In this document: positions 34,652-42,385 of the stretch, in pieces
How positions within the stretch are numbered: the first letter of the stretch is position 1
Layout of the letters: every line of letters starts with the position of its first letter
Assembly: GCF_001592755.1 (NCBI RefSeq)
Contig: NZ_LUKF01000016.1
Coordinates: forward strand, 186,001 to 250,000
Source of the DNA: Bdellovibrio bacteriovorus
Lineage (GTDB): Bacteria > Bdellovibrionota > Bdellovibrionia > Bdellovibrionales > Bdellovibrionaceae
Reading direction: 5' to 3'
Length of the DNA: 64,000 nucleotides
Translations under genes and position numbers: made by a program
Notes under the pieces: generated by a model
Seen by the model: the letters and a program-made list of their open reading frames with translations, nothing else
Database searches by the model: none
What the model was told of the DNA's origin: nothing

Positions 34652-35540
34652 TATCGAAAAGACATCATTGAAAATTGGCCCCTATCAAATCTGCCCTATT
34701 CCGACCGGTGAATTCGGCTTAGATGGTGGCGCTATGTTTGGGACAGTTCCCAAAGTATTGTGGGAACGTTCAAATCCGCCGGATGAAAAAAATCGCATTC
34801 CCATGGAAGCTCGAGGGCTTTTACTTAAGTCCCAAGGCCTGAATATTTTGATCGATACCGGCAACGGCCTAGGGAAAGACTTCGTCGCAAAATACGGAGA
34901 GAAATTAGGAACGAAGTTTGCCGAGATGTACAACATCGACGACAGCGGCCCTTCTCTTTTAAAATCCCTGAACAGTTTTGGTTTGAAACCTGAAGACATT
35001 CATCACGTGATTCTGACTCACCTGCATTTTGATCATGCCGGTGGTGCGACGACAGAAAAAGACGGAAAGCTTGTTCCCACTTTTCCCAAAGCTCAATACT
35101 GGATTCAAAAAGGCAATTTAGAAACGGCCAGCAAGCCCAATCTTCGCGAGCGTGCCAGTTATTATCCAGCAAACTTCCAACCACTTATGGACGCTGGTGT
35201 TTTAAATATCTTAGACGGAGAAAAAGAAATTCTTCCTGGAGTTTCGGTCCTTCTTTCTCACGGTCACACCCAAGCTCAACAAATGGTGAAAGTGACGGAT
35301 GGAAATGCGACCTTGCTTTACTGTGGTGATGTCGTACCCACAAGCTCTCACGTGAAGATCCCTTGGTTGATGGGTTACGACTTACACCCGTTGACATTGA
35401 TGGAAGAAAAACAAAAGTACCTAAGTCAGGCGGCGGATCAAAAATGGTATTTGTTTTTCGAGCATGATCCCTACTGTGACGCCGCCGTGATCGAGCGCAA
35501 TGGTCACGATTTCGCCGTCCAAAAAAGATTTCTGCTTTAG
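34632..35540 (+). CDS. metallo-beta-lactamase-fold hydrolase
   Basis: A 302-residue protein from the ATG that has GAAGGAG inside the end of plsC. Metal motif H130-L-H-F-D-H135 and later SHGHTQAQQ and CGDVVPT provide ligands. The N-terminal GEFGLDGGAMFG and VPKVLW are typical of the AHL-lactonase/methyl-parathion-hydrolase-like group. The substrate is unknown; a lactone or phosphoester fits the lipid-gene context. No signal peptide, so cytoplasmic. Confidence 0.85.
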   Translation: MTPNKSDIEKTSLKIGPYQICPIPTGEFGLDGGAMFGTVPKVLWERSNPPDEKNRIPMEARGLLLKSQGLNILIDTGNGLGKDFVAKYGEKLGTKFAEMYNIDDSGPSLLKSLNSFGLKPEDIHHVILTHLHFDHAGGATTEKDGKLVPTFPKAQYWIQKGNLETASKPNLRERASYYPANFQPLMDAGVLNILDGEKEILPGVSVLLSHGHTQAQQMVKVTDGNATLLYCGDVVPTSSHVKIPWLMGYDLHPLTLMEEKQKYLSQAADQKWYLFFEHDPYCDAAVIERNGHDFAVQKRFLL

Positions 35541-35585
35541 GAAAGAATTAGGCGGACTTCATTAAAGCATGCTATTGTCGGCTTA

Positions 35586-36401
35586 ATGAGTCCGTTGTTC
35601 CAATCTTTAAGATTAAAAACCCTTGGTGAAGTCCTGAAGGACACCCTTCAGCAAATGCGCGACGGAGAAATCCAGCTTGTGGCGGCTTCATTGGCATTTT
35701 CAACGGCCATCGCCTTGGTTCCATTTATTGCCGTGGTGCTTGCGACTTTTCAATCTATCGGGGGCCTTGAAGCCTTTTATCCGCAAGTCGAGTCCCTGCT
35801 CTTAAGAAATATTCGCGAAGCTGCCGGCTCTGACGTCACAAAGTTCATTCGTATTTTTCTAAAAAACATCAGTGCCGGGAAATTGGGAACGACAGGAGCC
35901 GTGCTTCTTTTTATCACTTCGATCCGCATGCTTTTGGATATGGAAGTGGGCATTCACCGTGTTTGGAATCAAAAGAACACAAGACCTTTTTATAAACGCG
36001 TGATCTATCAGTGGGGTCTCATTCTTTTGATCCCGGTGTTACTTGCGGTGTATGTGGGATTCCAGTCTTTAGAACAATTTCAGTTCGTTCATCGCGTGGT
36101 GCCGGCGTTTGTTTCAAACTCTATTGTTTTGGTAGGCTCGTTATTTCTTATTTATAAACTTGTGCCGACGGTTTATGTGAAAAAGAGTGCCGCGTTTATT
36201 TCAGCGGTGGTTGCGGCCCTGGTCCTGTATGGCGTTCACAAAAGTTACGCAGCCTTGGCGTTGAAGTTTTTTGCTTACAATAAAATCTATGGTTCGTTTG
36301 CGGCCTTGCCTATCTTGCTGTTTTGGATTCTGACGATCTGGTACGTGATCTTAGCAGGCGTGGCTTTATGTGCGTCTCTTCAGAAACGTCACGTTGCTTA
36401 G
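35586..36401 (+). CDS. YihY/UPF0761 family membrane protein
   Basis: A 271-residue membrane protein with about six helices. The family markers are LVAASLAFSTAIALVPFIAVVLA near the N-terminus and NKIYGSFAALPILLFWILTIWYVILAGVAL at the C-terminus, which are strongly conserved in YihY (BrkB-like) proteins. It is not an RNase, despite older names. Its last 92 bases overlap the end of the convergent PLD-like gene, so the two genes share coding DNA. Confidence 0.88.
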   Translation: MSPLFQSLRLKTLGEVLKDTLQQMRDGEIQLVAASLAFSTAIALVPFIAVVLATFQSIGGLEAFYPQVESLLLRNIREAAGSDVTKFIRIFLKNISAGKLGTTGAVLLFITSIRMLLDMEVGIHRVWNQKNTRPFYKRVIYQWGLILLIPVLLAVYVGFQSLEQFQFVHRVVPAFVSNSIVLVGSLFLIYKLVPTVYVKKSAAFISAVVAALVLYGVHKSYAALALKFFAYNKIYGSFAALPILLFWILTIWYVILAGVALCASLQKRHVA

Positions 36402-37338
36402 CTATTTGCTTTGCCAGGTGTTTTGAAAGCTGTTGAGCCAGTTCCTTATTTTTCAAATGAATATAAAGCTGCGGATGAATTTCAACGTCTTCAACCAGCC
36501 AATTCCCCGTCCCCAAAGCCACTTCTTCCTTATCTTTGATCAAATACTTCGAATGCGTAAAGAAACTGCCCGGAGCAAAGTAAAGACTGTCGATCCCCTC
36601 TTCTTGCAAGCGTTCGATAGTTCGGCGGGTTCTTCTGACGTAGCTTAAAGCGAAGGCGGTGTGATGGTGAGCAAAACCTTTGATTTTGACTCCGCGACGG
36701 TGAGCTTCGATAAAGGCATCTCGAATCTCTTTATGATCAAAAAAATAAATTGAAAACTCTAAGGTCTTTTTTGCAGAGTGAATCATATCGACCAGAACAT
36801 TTTTGAAATCTCCGTCGGCCAACATCGGGGGCTTGAGTTCAATGCCACCATGCCCACCACCCTGCCATAGGTATTCAAAGTAGCGATTGAATTCTTTGGC
36901 GATGGCTTTGTTGTCGATAAGAAGATTTGTCTCATAGTTTTTAACAATAGATTGGTGCGTGAGATTTGTAGAGCCGAAGAGCACGTAACGACCATCCACG
37001 CTAAAACCTTTTGCGTGAGTTTTCCCATACACGACTTCGATTCCGGCTCTTTTTAAGAACTGCGCCGTGACGATGTTTCTGTCCGAGGTGTCACGCACGC
37101 CTTCAATATAAAGACGAATGCGCAACTCAGGCTTATCGCGTTTCAGCTCTTTGATTTTTTCGGCAATTGTGTAGGGAGCTGTATTCATGTTCAGCTTTCC
37201 CGCGGCACTTCCGATGGCAAACGAATATGCCAGAATATTGATCTCGTTTTCAGCTTGATCCAGAAGTTTTAAAAGGGCGTTGAGATAGTCATTGTCCGTG
37301 ACCAAGGCAGCGTCGCTGGCGATCTTTTTCTGTGTCAT
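36310..37338 (-). CDS. phospholipase-D-like (two HKD motif) protein
   Basis: A 342-residue cytoplasmic protein with two HKD half-sites: HAKGFSVDGRYVLFGSTN (about residue 112) and HSKYLIKDKEEVALGTGN (about 270), each H-x-K-x4-D followed by G-[ST]-x-N. This is the PLD/nuclease/cardiolipin-synthase-like fold; no signal peptide and no membrane helix. ATG chosen with GGAGG just upstream. The very basic C-terminus (RLLRSRTRSSESKTAR) lies in the part that overlaps the YihY gene and could bind nucleic acid or lipid. Phospholipase and nuclease are both possible. Confidence 0.87.
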   Translation of the reverse strand: MTQKKIASDAALVTDNDYLNALLKLLDQAENEINILAYSFAIGSAAGKLNMNTAPYTIAEKIKELKRDKPELRIRLYIEGVRDTSDRNIVTAQFLKRAGIEVVYGKTHAKGFSVDGRYVLFGSTNLTHQSIVKNYETNLLIDNKAIAKEFNRYFEYLWQGGGHGGIELKPPMLADGDFKNVLVDMIHSAKKTLEFSIYFFDHKEIRDAFIEAHRRGVKIKGFAHHHTAFALSYVRRTRRTIERLQEEGIDSLYFAPGSFFTHSKYLIKDKEEVALGTGNWLVEDVEIHPQLYIHLKNKELAQQLSKHLAKQIAKQRDVSEETHIKPRLLRSRTRSSESKTAR

Positions 37339-37465
37339 CAAGCCTCCGCCAAAATATTGTCTAAAGCTCGAATTTTAGATGCAAGAAAGAGCGAAACCGT
37401 CCGTCATTCGACACGAAAGATGATTAGATGCGTTGCGTAATTTTTAAGGGAATTAAGAGAGAAAA

Positions 37466-37542
37466 TGGTGATTCCGGTACGACTCGAACGTACGACCCTC
37501 TCCTTAGAAGGGAGATGCTCTATCCAGCTGAGCTACGGAACC
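37466..37542 (-). tRNA. tRNA-Arg (anticodon TCT)
   Basis: A complete 77-base cloverleaf on the minus strand with encoded CCA. Acceptor arms GGTTCCG / CGGAATC, D-loop AGCTGGAT, anticodon stem TCTCC/GGAGA with loop CTTCTAA giving anticodon TCT, and T-loop TTCGAGT. It decodes AGA. No integrase or attachment-site repeat is seen next to it. Confidence 0.96.
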
Positions 37543-37576
37543 ACGCTGTATCACATTGCTGTGAGCCTTCTTTATA

Positions 37577-37619
37577 GGGGTTTAGCTGAATGATTTCAAG
37601 AATTTCTTTGCTAAACCCC
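37577..37619. repeat. 10-bp inverted repeat between tRNA-Arg and a secreted-protein gene
   Basis: GGGGTTTAGC and GCTAAACCCC are perfect arms separated by 23 bases. There is no T-run, so it is not a standard terminator. Function unknown. Confidence 0.5.
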
Positions 37620-37647
37620 GGGGATTTAAAACAATTAGCTAGCTCAG

Positions 37648-38028
37648 TTAATGAGCCCACACGGAAACAGTCACCGGTTCACCTCTGCGCAGACTTTGCA
37701 ATTCCAAACGCAAAGTACGCCCTTGAGCTGCCGGATGCGCCGTTAAGCGTTCCATCCCATAGCGATAGTCCCCTTGCAAAGCAAAGAGAGGAAACAATCC
37801 GCGATCCGAAATAAGCTCCACTCTTTGCAAGCGAGCCCCCGACGGATTCAAAATTTGCAGACGAAGATGTGTCGTTGTAGGTTTGCCCGGAATTGGACGG
37901 AGCATGATTTGTTGAAACGGAGAATGATCCGCGAAAACTGTCGTCTGTGCAACTTGGTGCCACGCCAACGCCGAGGACGTTGCTAATACCAAAGAAAAAC
38001 CAACTGCAACTTGAGCCCACCATTTCAT
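37648..38028 (-). CDS. small secreted protein of unknown function
   Basis: A 126-residue protein with a signal peptide (about 1-22, ending ALA before WHQVAQT). The mature part is basic and strand-rich with no cysteine (LRLQILNPSGARLQRVELIS...SVWAH). I do not recognise it. A competing frame (37679-38050) lacks a signal and was rejected. It is transcribed away from hemerythrin's terminator. Confidence 0.65.
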   Translation of the reverse strand: MKWWAQVAVGFSLVLATSSALAWHQVAQTTVFADHSPFQQIMLRPIPGKPTTTHLRLQILNPSGARLQRVELISDRGLFPLFALQGDYRYGMERLTAHPAAQGRTLRLELQSLRRGEPVTVSVWAH

Positions 38029-38092
38029 AGAAAACCCTCCGTTTCCTCAAGAACTAGTCGGCTCGTGCGAGGCTGTCAACTTTCCATCCAGT

Positions 38093-38121
38093 AAAAAAGC
38101 CTGCTTTGTGCAGGCTTTTTT
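38093..38121 (-). terminator. intrinsic terminator of the hemerythrin gene
   Basis: AAAAAAGCCTGC and GCAGGCTTTTTT form a 12-bp stem with a 5-base loop and T-run on both strands, just beyond the hemerythrin stop. Confidence 0.9.
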
Positions 38122-38122
38122 G

Positions 38123-38533
38123 TTAAGCGGCGGATTTCTTTTTTGCTTCGCTATACTTCACATCAATTCCCATGATGTGAGCGCTCAGCCAAGTTTTCAA
38201 GAATTGGAAAAAGGCATCTGTTAAAACTCCACTCTTTTCAAATTCTGTTTTGAAAGTGCCCAGGCGTGCCAAAAGATCTTTGTGGATTTTTTTATGCACA
38301 TTTGCTTGCGCATACTCCAACGTATCAAAGTATTTTTCTTCATGCTCAAAGTGAGTCACCGTCCAAGAGGCCAACTCATTCACAAGAGCTTTTAATTCTG
38401 TCGTCGAAGCTTTCGCCTGATTCTTTTCATAGAGGCGATTCATGATCTCAATCAGCTTCTGATGCTCGCGATCCATAGCATCGACGTGAGTGGTTAAACG
38501 TACTGGGTCCCATTGGAAAAATGATTGTGGCAT
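38123..38533 (-). CDS. bacteriohemerythrin
   Basis: A 136-residue oxygen-binding di-iron protein. Iron ligands appear as H-V-D-A-M-D-x-x-H (His16 and His24 region, DREHQKL), H-F-E-H-E-E (about 61-66), H-K-K-I-H-K-D (about 78-84), and the C-terminal H-I-M-G-I-D-V-K-Y (about 117-125). The ATG with GGAGG upstream was chosen over an earlier frame. A palindrome resembling an FNR box (ATGAT-N4-ATCAT) lies about 51 bases upstream of the start, which suits oxygen control. Roles known for the family include oxygen storage, sensing or supply to methane/other oxidases; none can be assigned here. Confidence 0.92.
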   Translation of the reverse strand: MPQSFFQWDPVRLTTHVDAMDREHQKLIEIMNRLYEKNQAKASTTELKALVNELASWTVTHFEHEEKYFDTLEYAQANVHKKIHKDLLARLGTFKTEFEKSGVLTDAFFQFLKTWLSAHIMGIDVKYSEAKKKSAA

Positions 38534-38583
38534 GTGTTGCCTCCTTGATGTCCTCATTTTCGGCCGGGGTTGGAAGAAGCAAT

Positions 38584-38597
38584 ATGATGTGGATCAT
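38584..38597. promoter_or_regulatory. candidate FNR/CRP-type operator
   Basis: ATGAT-GTGG-ATCAT is a perfect palindrome and matches the FNR pattern TTGAT-N4-ATCAA at four of five positions per half. It lies about 51 bases before the hemerythrin start and 210 bases before yceI. Confidence 0.45.
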
Positions 38598-38698
38598 GTC
38601 CTTAAAAATTCTCATCTAGAGACGGACATTGGTCTTGCGCTAGGACGCTTGGTTGCCAGAGAAGTGCTTGTCTAATACCGCCTCAGATCGGCACGAAA

Positions 38699-38721
38699 CT
38701 ATATAATTTATATTTATATAG
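38699..38721. promoter_or_regulatory. AT-rich inverted repeat upstream of yceI
   Basis: CTATATAA and TTATATAG are perfect 8-bp arms around TTTATAT, inside an AT-rich block. A TATAAT sits within it at 38702-38707, so it may be an operator overlapping a promoter, but no good -35 box is spaced to it. Confidence 0.4.
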
Positions 38722-38808
38722 AACATGAATTCTTAATAATTTTTTTAATCCTGGATATCGACGATAGTAGTTCATGTAGGGCACAGCCAAAACTTAAAGG
38801 AGAACACT

Positions 38809-39336
38809 ATGAAATTCCAAGTCGACCCTTCCCACTCAACAGCGAACTTCAGCATTAAACATATGATGATCGCCAAAGTTCACGGGGGCTTTGAAAAGAT
38901 GTCTGGCACTTTAGAATTCGACGCTGCCAATCCGGCTGCTTCGAAAGTGGAAGCAACTATCGAAGCTGCAAGCATTAATACCCGCGAACCTCAAAGGGAT
39001 GCACACTTAAAAAGCGCTGACTTCTTTGATGTTGAAAAATTCCCAACTATCACCTTCAAGTCAAAAAGCGTGAAGGTCGCTGGCGATGGAGAGTTGAAAG
39101 TTTTAGGAGACTTAACCATTCATGGAGTCACGAAAGAAGTGAACTTGGATGTGGAAGGCCCTACCGCAGAAATGAAAGATCCTTGGGGAAATATCAAGGT
39201 GGGTGTTTCTGCAACAACGAAGATCAATCGAAAAGACTTCGGACTGACCTGGAATGCCGCTTTAGAAACAGGTGGTATCTTAGTCGGTGACGACGTGACT
39301 ATTTCGCTTGATGTGCAATTTGTAAAACAAGCTTAA
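38809..39336 (+). CDS. YceI-family protein
   Basis: A 175-residue YceI/lipocalin-like beta-barrel protein that binds polyisoprenoids in characterised members. Typical blocks: VDPSHSTANFSIKHMMI (about 5-20), GTLEFD, IEAASINTREPQRDAHLKSADFFDVEKFPTITFKS (about 60-95) and the repeated DLTIHGVTKEV. There is no signal peptide, so this copy is cytoplasmic. AAAGGAG ribosome site. It is followed 11 bases later by a pirin gene, and the pair forms a short stress-type operon. Confidence 0.93.
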   Translation: MKFQVDPSHSTANFSIKHMMIAKVHGGFEKMSGTLEFDAANPAASKVEATIEAASINTREPQRDAHLKSADFFDVEKFPTITFKSKSVKVAGDGELKVLGDLTIHGVTKEVNLDVEGPTAEMKDPWGNIKVGVSATTKINRKDFGLTWNAALETGGILVGDDVTISLDVQFVKQA

Positions 39337-39346
39337 AGGAGACACG

Positions 39347-40168
39347 ATGAAGCTCCGAGAAAAATTCTTCAACCGACGTTTTTTCCTCTTTGGGCTTTCA
39401 TCACTAGCGGCAGGCTGGGCCGCAAAAAAATATGGGCCTGGCTTTTTAGTGCCGGACAATGGAGGTTTTATGTTTGAACTACGCAAATCTAACGAACGCG
39501 GTTTTGCTGATCATGGTTGGTTGAAATCACGCCATACTTTTTCCTTCGCAGACTACTATGATCCCGAACACATGGGTTTCAGAGCTTTGCGAGTGATCAA
39601 CGAAGACCGCATTGATGGTGGGACTGGCTTTGGCATGCACGGACATCGCGATATGGAGATCATCTCTTACGTGGTCAAAGGAGCTTTGGAACACAAAGAC
39701 TCCAAAGGCAATGTGGCGGTGATCAAACCTGGCGACGTGCAAAGAATGAGCGCCGGTGCCGGTGTCATGCACTCCGAGTACAATAAAGCTCCGGATACTG
39801 AGACTCACTTTTTCCAAATTTGGATTTTGCCAGATCGTCATGGCACTGAGTTTGGATATGGACAGAAATCTTTTGAAGAAGATTTAAATTCCAAAGACAT
39901 GGTCTTAGTCATCTCTAAAGAGGGTCGTGAGGGCTCTATCAGCATTAATCAAGATGCCGATCTTTATATCTCACGAATGAAAGCCGGAAAGAATCTTGAA
40001 TTTAAAATGCGTCCTTCAAGACATGTATGGATTCAAGCCATCAAAGGACAAATCAACGTGAACGGCCAGACTTTAGAAATCGGAGATGCTCTTAAAATCA
40101 GCCAAGAACAAGTCTTGAAAATGTCAGCAAACCAAGACTCAGAGTTTATGCTTTTTGATCTAGCTTAA
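39347..40168 (+). CDS. pirin-family bicupin protein
   Basis: A 273-residue pirin. The N-terminal 40 residues look like a twin-arginine-like or membrane leader (NRRFFLFGLSSLAAGWAAKKYG) that normal pirins lack. The cupin core has DHGWLKSRHTFSFADY, FGMHGHRDMEIISYV (metal His and Glu, about 97-112), GDVQRMSAGAGVMHSE and THFFQIWI. Pirins are iron- or copper-binding dioxygenase-like proteins (quercetinase activity in some). An N-terminal RRFFLFG leader suggests a possible Tat export; this needs checking. Terminator follows. Confidence 0.88.
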   Translation: MKLREKFFNRRFFLFGLSSLAAGWAAKKYGPGFLVPDNGGFMFELRKSNERGFADHGWLKSRHTFSFADYYDPEHMGFRALRVINEDRIDGGTGFGMHGHRDMEIISYVVKGALEHKDSKGNVAVIKPGDVQRMSAGAGVMHSEYNKAPDTETHFFQIWILPDRHGTEFGYGQKSFEEDLNSKDMVLVISKEGREGSISINQDADLYISRMKAGKNLEFKMRPSRHVWIQAIKGQINVNGQTLEIGDALKISQEQVLKMSANQDSEFMLFDLA

Positions 40169-40199
40169 ACGGTTTTACTGGCTTTCTGTCGACATCGAA

Positions 40200-40229
40200 A
40201 AGAAGCCCAAGGTCCGCTTTGGGCTTCTT
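40200..40229. terminator. bidirectional intrinsic terminator
   Basis: AAGAAGCCCAA and TTGGGCTTCTT form an 11-bp stem with an 8-base loop, with T-runs on both strands. It separates the pirin gene from the convergent gene at 40245. Confidence 0.9.
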
Positions 40230-40244
40230 CATTTTTTCAATGGA

Positions 40245-40676
40245 CTATCTTTTCACGGGCGACAAGGATTCTCTTCCTGATACCATCCTGAAGGTCGTCT
40301 TTAGCTCTTTGTAGGCTTTGTGTTTCACCGAAAGCGGCTGACTGTATTCCTTCAAGAACAGCCGCCCCGATCTGACTTCTAGAATTTGCGTTGCTGTCGT
40401 CTTAGAATGACGATCTATAATTTCCCCAGTTCCCATATGATGTAAACCGGACAACGGGCCGTATGAGGTTAGATTGAATTCGGTTCTCCCTTCACACTTT
40501 TTAGCAGAAGTGCAGCTGCGATATGCTGTTACTAAAAGATCGGGACTGATTTCAAGACGGGCCCAAGTAGTATCCCCGGATTGGGATACCCAAGTTCCCA
40601 CCAGTCGAGACTCTGCCTGGGCAGAAATTAAAAAGAATAGCATTAGGACAAAAGAGCATGAGCTTAATGTCTTCAT
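40245..40676 (-). CDS. small secreted protein of unknown function
   Basis: A 143-residue protein from the ATG with AGGAAGG upstream. Residues 1-22 are a signal peptide (ending AQA). The mature part looks like a small beta domain (LVGTWVSQSGDTTWARLEIS...RLFLKEYSQPLS), reminiscent of lipocalin-type 'LVGTW' proteins, with cysteines at CTSAKKCEG. I do not recognise a family. Confidence 0.68.
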   Translation of the reverse strand: MKTLSSCSFVLMLFFLISAQAESRLVGTWVSQSGDTTWARLEISPDLLVTAYRSCTSAKKCEGRTEFNLTSYGPLSGLHHMGTGEIIDRHSKTTATQILEVRSGRLFLKEYSQPLSVKHKAYKELKTTFRMVSGRESLSPVKR

Positions 40677-40764
40677 AGACCTTCCTATTTTCAAATTAGG
40701 AAGGTCGAAAACTCATTTCAAATTACGAAAAATCCAGCTGTGACTTAGCAACAGGCGATCTCGC

Positions 40765-41685
40765 CTATTTGCTCTTTTTTGATTTTTTTGTGTACGTCGG
40801 CAAAGACTCACACTGCTTTAATAGCTGCTCCCAGATTATTTTTGCGACCGGCCCCATAGGCTTTAACTTCGAACGCATGATGTGCAAGTTCAGAGTGATG
40901 GGAACAATGGAATCGTGCTTAATTTCAATCACTGTTCCCTTACGAAGCTCATTCTGAACTTCGTAAGTCGCTAGGCGTCCCCACCCAAACCCATTCACCA
41001 CAAGGTTCCGTTTTAGGGTGTGATCGGTGACAAAACATTTCGGCCCTTCGCTAAACATGCCCTTCGCGGCCTTGGACGGATCAAAGTTCTTTCCTCCGGT
41101 TTTAGACACGACGATTTGGCGATTATTACGAAGCCATGTGTAATCGACAGTCTCGTTTTTCAAAAGTTTTTTTGCCACTGCGGGAATCATTTTGATTTTA
41201 GAAAAAGGGACACTTTCAATTCTTTCGTCTTCGTTTATCTTCGGAGCAATAGCAAAGTCGGCATCGCCGTCCAAAAGAAATTGCATTCCTTCATCCAAGG
41301 TTTCCGTCTGAAAACTGAATTCAGTCACACTGGGTAACTGAGCACGTGCTTCAAAGACCGGTTGTACCGACTCAAACTGCACAAGAGGATCTAAGATGAT
41401 ATTCAGACGTGGCTCAATCGCCTGCGTCCCTAACTCTTTGCCTTTGACTTCAAGCTCGCGGAAAGTGCGCAAACAGTTCTGCGCCCAGCGGTAAAAAGTT
41501 TTACCTTGCGCTGTCAACGTGGGCCGATATTCATCGCGGTTGAAAAGCAAAACGTCGAATTCTTCTTCCAGTTTTTTAATCGCCACACTCAGGCTGGGTT
41601 GGGTCTTATGAAGTGCTTCGGCTGCTGCTTTAAAACTGCCTTTTTCAACAATCATTTCTAATGTGATCAACTGCTCAAACGTCAT
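40765..41685 (-). CDS. LysR-type transcriptional regulator
   Basis: A 306-residue LysR regulator from the ATG at MTFEQLITLE. The winged HTH is at residues about 1-60 (FKAAAEALHKTQPSLSVAIKKLEEEF, a perfect LysR HTH), followed by the linker helix and a substrate-binding domain (about 90-300). No effector is deducible. It is transcribed away from the AhpD-like operon, separated by 220 bases; it could regulate that operon but the large palindrome there is closer to the Rrf2 type. Confidence 0.93.
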   Translation of the reverse strand: MTFEQLITLEMIVEKGSFKAAAEALHKTQPSLSVAIKKLEEEFDVLLFNRDEYRPTLTAQGKTFYRWAQNCLRTFRELEVKGKELGTQAIEPRLNIILDPLVQFESVQPVFEARAQLPSVTEFSFQTETLDEGMQFLLDGDADFAIAPKINEDERIESVPFSKIKMIPAVAKKLLKNETVDYTWLRNNRQIVVSKTGGKNFDPSKAAKGMFSEGPKCFVTDHTLKRNLVVNGFGWGRLATYEVQNELRKGTVIEIKHDSIVPITLNLHIMRSKLKPMGPVAKIIWEQLLKQCESLPTYTKKSKKSK

Positions 41686-41862
41686 GGCCCGACAACCCCT
41701 TATCACTGGATCAAGGACTTCAGTAGACAATTGAAACACGCGGCTGTCATGAGTCCGTTGCGTATGAAGCTCCGGGCCATAATGCAAAATACAAGACATT
41801 CAAGAAGTTAACGCCTCAAACCTGTACAAACGAGGGGATTTTTTTCAAGGCTCTAGACAAAA

Positions 41863-41895
41863 CCTAATTAAGGATATAAATTATCCTTAATTAGG
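41863..41895 (+). promoter_or_regulatory. 14-bp perfect inverted repeat operator before the AhpD-like/Rrf2 genes
   Basis: CCTAATTAAGGATA and TATCCTTAATTAGG flank TAAAT. The 3' end merges with the AGGAGG ribosome site of the next gene, and a TATAAA at 41875 lies inside it, so a bound protein would cover promoter and ribosome site. It is a likely autoregulatory site for the Rrf2-type gene downstream. Confidence 0.7.
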
Positions 41896-41905
41896 AGGTT
41901 GCTCA

Positions 41906-42385
41906 ATGAGCCAACGTATCAACTACAATCAACAATCCGGTCCTGCAGTTCAAAGCCTTATGGGTCTTGAAGCTTACTTAAAGACGACATCCCTTGAAAA
42001 AAACTTGATTCACATGGTGAAAATCCGTGTGTCCCAACTAAATGGCTGTGCCTTCTGTGTGGACATGCATCATAAGGAAGCCAAAATCGACGGCGAAAAA
42101 GAACTTCGTCTTTACCATTTAACGGTGTGGCACGAGTCCCCTCATTTTGAAAATCGGGAGCGCGCGGCCCTTCGCTGGGCAGAACTTCTGACTCGCATCC
42201 CGCACGAAGGCGTGAGCGACGAAGAATTTAAGAAAGTGCGCGAATTTTTCTCTGAAAAGGAAGTCTCTGATTTGACAATGGCGATTGTTTCCATCAATGC
42301 TTGGAATCGCTTGGGTGTTGCTTTCCGCTCTACTCCGGGCGCTATGGACAAATTATTTGGGCTGGATAAGGCAGGTTTATCTTAA
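41906..42385 (+). CDS. AhpD-like carboxymuconolactone-decarboxylase-family protein
   Basis: A 159-residue CMD/AhpD-fold protein. The redox site is C48-A-F-C51-V-D-M-H55 with the upstream Gln/Asn pattern seen in peroxidase-like members (SQLNGCAFCVDMHHKEA). These proteins reduce peroxides or carry out thiol exchange. The TTAGGAGG ribosome site sits at the edge of a 33-base palindrome. The stop overlaps the start of the Rrf2 regulator by one base, so the two are translationally coupled. Confidence 0.92.
   Translation: MSQRINYNQQSGPAVQSLMGLEAYLKTTSLEKNLIHMVKIRVSQLNGCAFCVDMHHKEAKIDGEKELRLYHLTVWHESPHFENRERAALRWAELLTRIPHEGVSDEEFKKVREFFSEKEVSDLTMAIVSINAWNRLGVAFRSTPGAMDKLFGLDKAGLS

Noticed and set aside
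37466..37542. tRNA-Arg as an island insertion site
   Set aside because: No integrase and no direct repeat of the tRNA end was seen; neighbours look like core genes.
37679..38050. Alternative frame over the small secreted protein
   Set aside because: It has no export signal or ribosome site; the frame at 37648 has a clean signal peptide.
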